Shown here: positions 57,255 through 64,000 of the stretch, one piece after another | Numbering within the stretch: position 1 is the first letter of the stretch | How the letters are laid out: every line of letters begins with the position of its first letter | Assembly (NCBI RefSeq): GCF_016545825.1 | Contig: NC_052616.1 | Location: 41,027,529 to 41,091,528, forward strand | Direction of reading: 5' to 3' | Source of the DNA: Eucalyptus grandis | Taxonomy: Eukaryota > Streptophyta > Magnoliopsida > Myrtales > Myrtaceae | DNA: 64,000 nucleotides | Notes under the pieces: model-generated | What the model saw: only the letters and a program-made list of their open reading frames with translations | What the model was told of the DNA's origin: nothing | The model's database searches: none | Position numbers and translations under genes: made by a program

Positions 57255-60200
57255 TTCCCCCTCAAGCTGGAGCATAGATATCAAGCATGCCCAGCTTGTT
57301 ACAAATATACTCAACTCTACTACTCTCTAATGACTTGGTGAAAATATCAACTAGTTGCTCACTGGTCCTAACATAACTAGTAGAAATAACTCCAGCCTGA
57401 AGCTTCTCATGGATAAAGTGACAATCAACTTCAATATGCTTGGTACGCTCATGGAATACTGGATTTGAAGCAATATGGATTGCTGCCTTGATTATCACAC
57501 CACAACTTCATTGGTGCAGGATCTTCAAATCCAAGTTCAACTAATAGCTAACGTATCCAAATTAATTCACAAGTAGCTTGAGCCATAGCTCTGTATTCTG
57601 ATTCTGCACTGGATCTAGCCACAACATTTTGCTTCTTACTCTTCCAAGATACTAGGTTTCCTCCCACAAAAGTGCAGTAACCCGATGTAGATCTTCTATC
57701 TGTAGGAGATCCAGCCCAATCGCATCCGATAATACTTCCACTCCTCTATGACCATGATCACCAAAGAAAAGACCACGACTTGGAGTCTTCTTATCTCAAA
57801 ATTCTGACTACAGCATCCCAATGAGAGGTATGAGGAGAAGACATAAATTGACTCACAACACTCACAGAAAAGGAAATATCGGGTTGAGTGATAGTCAAAT
57901 AATTCAATTTTCCAACAAGCCTTCGATACCGTTATGGATCATTCAATAGTTCACCTTCCTCTGCCATTAATTTTGAGCCAACTTCCATGGGTGTATCTAG
58001 GGGTTTTGCTCCTAGCATACCTGTCTCTCTAAACAAATCCAAAAAATACTTATGTTGTGAGATGTGGATACCTTTCTTCGCCTGTGCCACTTCGATACCC
58101 AAAAAATATCTATGTTGTCCCAAATCCTTTGTTTGAAATTGTTGTTGCAAATGCAATTTCAATTCATCAATCCCTGTGGAATCATATCAAGTTATAACAA
58201 TATCATCGACATAAACTACAAGAAATATCCGACCAGCTCTTGAAACACGATAAAACATAGAATGATCTCCACTACATTTGAACAATCCAAATTGGAGCAC
58301 CACTTCTGTAAACTTCCCGAACCAAGCTCTAGGAGATTGCTTCAAACCATATAAAGATTTCTTCAAACGACAAACATGACCAGACTCCCCCTGAGCAACA
58401 AACCCAGGTGGTTGCTCCATATACACTTCTTCATTTAAATCACCATGAAGAAAGGCATTTTTCACATCAAGCTGAAAAAGAGGCTAACAAGCAAAAGCAA
58501 TTAATGAAAGTAAAAGACGAACAGAGGTCATCTTAGCCACTGGAGAGAAAGTATCACCATAATCAACCCCATAAACTTGTGCATAACCTTTAGCAACTAA
58601 TCTGGCCTTGAGGCGAGCAAGAGAGCCATCGAGATTAATCTTAATAGTGAACAGCCATTTACATCCAATGGTAGTTTTTCCTTCAGGTAGAGAAACAATA
58701 TCCCAAGTCTTGTTTTGATCAAGTGCCATTAGTTCCTCCTCCATAGCTGTCCCCCAGCCTTGACTGGATAATGCTTTAGCAACAGTTTTAGGAGTAGGAT
58801 GTTTATCAATAGTGTCTAGACTAGCTCGAAAAGAAACAGACAAACCAGAATAGGTGACAAATTGTGCAATAGAGTGTTGGGTACAACTACGAACCCCTTT
58901 GCGATGAGCAATAGGGATATGAAGATCATTATGTGATATACTTACCTTAGACTTAGAAGACGGAGAAGACGAAATAGGCGAAGGTACATCTGCAGGGGGC
59001 TCCACATGCTGATGATGATATCTACTGTATACATGCTGAATTGGTGGAGGGATTGGAGCAGAATCCGAAGTGGGTTTCATAATGACATATGTAAAGGAAT
59101 CATCATCCACTGTAGGAGGCTCCATTGGTTCATCAGAATAAGTAGTCGACTCAAAAAAGGAAACATCTGCAGTAGTGAAATACTTATGCAACGAAGGACA
59201 ATAACAACGATATCCCTTTTGTGTACGAGAATACCCCACAAAAATACATTTGAGAGACCGAGGGTCTAGTTTGGAAAGTCTTGGACGATGGTCACAAATA
59301 TAGCAGACACAACCAAATATACGAGGTGGTAAATGAAACAAGGGTTTCGAAGGAAAAATAAGAGAGTGCGGTGTCGCACCCTTAAGAACAAAGGACGGCA
59401 TGCGATTGATAAGATAGCATGCGGTTATGATAGCATCAGCCCAAAAAGATTTGTCTACCTTCATTTCAAATATCAATGATCGAGCAACTTCTAGTAAGTG
59501 GCGGTTCTTCCGTTCGGCGACACCATTTTGCTGTGGTGTATCCGAACAAGAAGATTAATGAAGGATGCCCCGTTGGGCCATGAATTCAGAAAAATGATTA
59601 GAAAAATATTCTTTAGCATTATCACTTCGAAGAATACGAATAGAAGCTGAAAATTGAGTATGTACTTCGTTAACAAATGCACAAAATATAGAAAATAACT
59701 TAGAACAACTTTTCATTAGATATAGCCAAGTGGCTCTTGAATAGTCATCGACAAAAGTAACAAAGTACTTGAAACCCAACTTAGAAAGAGTATGATAAGG
59801 ACCCCATATATCAGATTGAACTAACACAAACGGCTGAGAGCCTGTTTATTGACTCTTGGACGATAACTAATACGGTGCAATTTCCAAAACTGACATGACT
59901 TACACTCAAGACTAGATAAAGACTGAAACTGGGGATCTAACTTCTTTAAACTTTCCAAGGATGGGTGGCCCAAACGACAATGTATTTGATGTGGGGAAGC
60001 TGCGGAACAAGTATAGCCCTCCTGACACATGTCCTTTACCAATCGTCTTCCTTGTCTTCAAGTCCTGAAAAACACAGAAATCGGGATAGAAAGTTACGGA
60101 ACAATTATATGCTTTAGTAAGCTGACTGACAGACATAAGGTTGAACGAAAAACTAGGGAGATACATGACTAAAGATAAAGATATAGAGGATGTTAGGGGA

Positions 60201-61019
60201 ATTGTGCCTATCCCCTTCACTGTGGATAGAGAACCATTAGCTAATGTAACATTAAACATAGACTCATAAAAGTTAGAAAAGATACCTAAGACTCCAGTCA
60301 TATGATCGGTAGCACCTGAGTCAATGACCTAGGGGCGGGAGGCAGAAGAAATACATGCTTTTGCATTACCTATCTGAACAAACGTAGCTGTGGAGGAGGA
60401 CTATGAAACCGACTGGGAAATCTGGAGTTGATTATATCTAGCAAATTCCTCTTTCGACATTCTGATCAACTTTCCTCCCGTAGCGGATTGTGAAGAGGTA
60501 CTAGATTCTGCTGCATTAGCTACATTAGCTATAGCCTGTTGAGAGGGCCTTCCATGAAGCTTATAATAGAATCTTTGAATATGTCCTGGTAAACCAAGGT
60601 AATGACAAGTTCGAACCAAACCGGTATTACCCCTTATGTCACTATAAGTATTGCTAGCAGAGCGTGGTTGGCCTTTACCAAAACTACGGTTGGCACCACC
60701 ACTTTGACCACCACCACGACCACGACTACGACCACGATTTCCTTGGGCTGCTAAAGCTGAGTTCTCACCTATAGAAAATGCATCCTTAGGTGGTTCACGT
60801 GAGACCCTTAGAACACAAGCAAATGTCTCAGTGAGTGAACTCACCTTATCTCCTCCAAGTATTTGGGAATGAACAGCATCATACTCTTGCCCTAATCCTC
60901 CCAAAAAACCCATAACAACCAATTGCTCCCGTTGCTCCTGCATTTCCTTGACATTAGAAGTAATGGGCAGTAGAGAATTAAGCTCATCATACATTCGTTT
61001 GAAATCAGCAAAATATGAT
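57255..61019 (-). mobile_element. Ty1/copia retrotransposon 2, decayed polyprotein
   Basis: On -: gag (61019-60401) with a zinc knuckle that has lost two Cys ([19 protein letters not shown]), GAG-pre-integrase (60301-59912), integrase core (DIWGP, FVTFVDDYSRATW, LRSDNAKEYFSNHF near 59820-59590; [18 protein letters not shown] region; ending near 59100), RT ([49 protein letters not shown]; 58700-58190), then RNase H (WAGSPTDRRSTSGYC) ending at 57262. Stops or frameshifts lie between most pieces, so no functional polyprotein. RT keeps the YVDD catalytic motif. A polypurine tract and the 3' LTR follow; the 5' end is missing and replaced by a second RNase H piece. Confidence 0.9.
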
Positions 61020-61180
61020 CTTGACACTGCCGCTTGCCTTTTTACGGACCATGAAATAATATTTGATCCCAAAAAAGTGCAAAACCCAATTGTTGACCTC
61101 CGAGTCTCAAAACAGCCGACCCAATCAGAGTCTGCATACCCATATAACTACATTGACTATTTATTAATAATTTAGGCATT
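61020..61180 (-). mobile_element. RNase H fragment of another copia element, joined in frame to gag
   Basis: On - this reads [20 protein letters not shown], then [19 protein letters not shown], a copia RNase H segment. It should sit near the 3' end of pol. Here it is directly upstream of, and in the same frame as, the gag of copia element 2 (junction at about 61015-61020), so this is a recombination or nested-insertion joint. Confidence 0.8.
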
Positions 61181-62293
61181 ATATTAAACAAATTAAAAGT
61201 TTAGAGATTACATTACACATCGAGCTAAATTTTATGAATTATTTGTATCGTTTTCCTAAAAGAATTTATTAAACATTATTATTCAATATTTCAACAATTG
61301 CGAAAACACGGTTGTGGGAGACTGTTAGGATATATCAAGATATTTGATGAGGATCTATCTGCGGGGGAAAGGGGGGGCGAGGGAGAGATCTAATGACAAC
61401 AAACACCTAAGAATTTGATATTTTCGCAGTGTGATTGCCTAAAAAGGACGACCACCCCGGTAGGGGGTCGGTTCGTTGCTCACAACAATCGGCATTGCAA
61501 GTGGTTGTTGCTGCTCGATCTCCTCCCATCTATGAACTCTCTTTGATGTTACTAACTTTTTAAGAATATATATTTTTCAAAAAACAAAAAAAAATCTTAA
61601 TAGGTGCAATTCTATCTAAGCTCACATCCACCCTGTTACGTGCAACAAGTTTATCAAAAATACATTTGATCTTATATCTAGAGATATCCCGATTAGAGAC
61701 ATCATCAAATCGAGATAGGATGAAATGATCCCATTTTGGCTAATTTCCAGTCGACAAATAGAAGCTTAAGAAATTCATGATGCGTAGGTATATGAATAAA
61801 ACGATAGATTTATGTTTTTCTTTTTCCTCTTTTTGCCATATCAATGGATTTCATTTAATTGGCGAAACATCAAGTGAAAATAGGTTTAGATTGGCATATC
61901 AGATTTGTCTTATAACTATTTAAATACTAATTAACAGATTTAAGTTAGCGTTGTAAGAGAGTCATCGTAACACGATTACATACATTTTCAGCATTTATGA
62001 ATCTCTAACAAAACTAAGTACATTTTAGCATTATAACTAATAAAATTTTTAAGCCATTGCTATATGTTTGGTGTCCTTATATTTGATTAGTTTTATTTTC
62101 ACACGGTGAAACGATCGGTCCATATAAATATGTAAATGTTGTTATATTGTGTGTTGGATGGTAACATCTTAAAAGTTTATTAAGCGTTTATAGAGGTTAA
62201 TCCGTGTGTCTTGTTGAATATAAGTTTAAGGATTATATCAAATAAATCAACAGTTTATGGATCATAATACACGCGAAGGTAGTTTTCGATAAA
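61181..62293. other. AT-rich DNA, nothing recognised
   Basis: A purine-rich cgggggaaagggggggcgag tract lies near 61360. No gene, and no copia LTR was found here. Confidence 0.45.
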
Positions 62294-62788
62294 GGTTAAT
62301 ATCTGAAAACCCCAAACCGATACATTTCGACAAATTTACCCCAAACTATTTTTTTGACCATAAAAACCCCAAATTGGTACACTTTGTGACAAATTTATCC
62401 CGATTGACCATAAAAAAACCCTGAAGTGGTATATTTATGACAAATTTATTCCAAACTAATTTATTTGACCGCAAAAAATTCAAAATTGGTAAATTTGTCA
62501 TAAATATACCATATGCTAAATTGGATTAATAGTACAAAAAAATCACAAAAACTGTAAACCATGACAAACGAAGCGTAAAATTCCAAATTGATATAAGAGT
62601 CAACTGTCACGTGTCATTTAACTTAATAATTTGATAATAAAATTCAATGAAAATTAACATATGGTAAATTTGTCACAAGTGTACTAATTTATGGTAAATT
62701 TGTCAAATGTATACCGGTTTGGAGTTTTTGGTGGTCAAAAAAATGATTTATGGTAAATTTGTTACAGAGTTTTTTATGGTATTAATCC
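62294..62788. mobile_element. MITE of the ggttaata family
   Basis: The left end ggttaatatctgaaaacc pairs with the right end ttatggtattaatcc. Internal gacaaatttacc / ggtaaatttgtc words repeat many times in both orientations. Same family as 29550-29985. Confidence 0.7.
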
Positions 62789-63284
62789 TTTGATAATAAT
62801 TTATCTTATTATTCCTTTAAAAAATTCAAGAAAATGGAACCTTTGCTTGAAAGCACCCAAAACGTGCGGTGCGGAACGTGGTGAGTCCCACAGTCTCAGA
62901 AATTCAGTCCCATCCATTGCTCTCTTCTTGTCACATCTCCCTTTCGGCCAATGTCCTTTTCTGCACCATGTCACTCCCGGTCCGCTCGTCTGCTGCTGTG
63001 ACTTTTTTGGCAGAATTTAGCGTGCGCAGAGCCCCAGAACAGCAAAGTTAATGACATTTATGTCCAGCGATTTCCATCAGCAATCGCTCCCGCGTCCTCG
63101 ATCGGCGGGCTTAAACGAGACCCTTAAGACCCCCAGTTTTGACGACATTTACATTTTTGCGTTCGCTCGCTTGTTTCGACGCGCTCACACGTCAAAGCTG
63201 TCCTATTCTGATAAAAAAAAACATAAGAAGAAGCTGTCCTTGCCCCGAAAAACGTGTTCTGCAGGACTTTATTCTCGCCCTAAT
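62789..63284. other. GC-richer segment, no gene called
   Basis: Composition is less AT-rich than the flanks. Short open frames exist but resemble no family. It may be a leader or promoter remnant. Confidence 0.35.
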
Positions 63285-64000
63285 ACCATAAAAAATCATT
63301 AATTTTGAATAGTGAGTTCCAATTCTACCTTAACTTGTTTTTGGTCTCATAAAAAACCCTTATTTTTGGTCCAATTTCAATTATATCCTAAACTTTTGTT
63401 ATCTCATAAAAAATTATCAACTTTAGATCAGATTACAATTCTACCCTAAAAAATTTTTGAATCGCAAAAAAAAATCTCTTACTTTTACTTAAGTTCCATA
63501 ACATTTCATCCATAGTTGTCCTTAGTAATGTGAAATTTCCACATAATTGCTCTAGTTTTTTTTTTCTCAAATTTCAGATATAAGAAGACATTTTTTTGAG
63601 ATGAATTTCCACATTAGCCAAAATAACATCTATAAAAAAATAAAATTAGGATTGACTTTTTTTAATTGCTCTTACTTCTAAGAAAGTTTTCCTTCTATCT
63701 TGCTCGATGATAGCATTCAATTCTCGTGCTCAGGAGTTCTTCATTTTGCAGTTGGAGAGTTCAAATAGCTTGCACCCGAGAACTTTCCATCTCTCAGTTG
63801 TCAAAAGAAAATTTCGGACAAAGGGTTGATATGGGCAAATATGGAACTCAAATAAAAGTTGATAATTTTTTATAAGACAAAAAAAAAATTAGGATATAAT
63901 TGAGTCCAATCCTAAAGTTGGTAGTTTTTATGAGAAAAAAATTATGATAAAATTAAGAGTGGACCTAAAGTTAGGCATTTTTTAGGATATTACGCTATTT
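63285..64000. mobile_element. Fold-back element reaching the window end
   Basis: Left-arm words (aattctaccctaaaaa, ataaaaaattatcaactttag) are complementary to right-arm words (agttgataattttttataag, ttatgataaaatta at 63860-63960). The right border lies at or beyond the window end. Confidence 0.55.

Overview
This is a plant nuclear window, AT-rich and gene-poor. It has GT-AG introns, CT-rich 5' leaders, Ty1/copia retrotransposons with initiator-methionine-tRNA primer sites, tRNA-derived SINEs and many fold-back MITEs. The style of the TIR-NB-LRR gene and of the dispersed repeats suggests a woody eudicot, most likely Myrtaceae (Eucalyptus or a relative). That placement is inference from memory of such genomes, not a search result.

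Only three real host genes could be modelled. (1) A full-length TIR-NB-LRR immune receptor lies on + at 13134-18148 (4 exons, 1184 residues). (2) A small UBTD-type ubiquitin-domain-containing protein lies on - at 21818-25725 (4 exons, 113 residues, N-terminal Met-Gly-Cys). (3) A KDEL/HDEL receptor (ERD2) lies on + at 32848-38447 (6 exons, 215 residues expected), with a one-base deletion in exon 3 that breaks the frame in this sequence.

Layout: 1-12.5 kb is a mosaic of duplicated blocks. Direct blocks lie at 267-1690, 5117-6729 and 10075-10937. A second family lies at 1985-2690 (+), 4092-5116 (-) and 11113-12106 (+); the last two form near-identical inverted arms about 6 kb apart. The direct blocks, plus 3330-3740, contain pieces that match the leader just upstream of the receptor gene, so the region looks like debris of repeated duplication of an NLR locus. 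12.9-18.1 kb is the receptor gene. 17.7-21.65 kb is a two-copy tandem duplication of the receptor 3' end, and the second copy carries a decayed LRR-tail pseudogene. 21.8-25.7 kb is the UBTD gene. 26-32 kb is intergenic with tandem repeats and fold-back elements. 32.8-38.4 kb is ERD2. 39.4-44.5 kb is a decayed copia element inserted in a MITE. 44.7-46.3 kb holds two SINEs and a fold-back element. 46.3-56.9 kb is intergenic with minisatellites and MITEs. 57.0-61.2 kb is a decayed and recombined copia element on -. 61.2-64 kb is AT-rich with two more fold-back elements.

The three genes do not form a pathway. The receptor is an immune sensor and TIR NADase-type signaller, UBTD is a ubiquitin-system adaptor, and ERD2 retrieves ER chaperones from the Golgi. 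I found no convincing undescribed system. The most unusual signals are the repeated receptor-leader fragments, the basic tail of the receptor created by an in-frame duplication, the broken ERD2 frame, and the chimeric copia element. All repeat boundaries are by eye and approximate.
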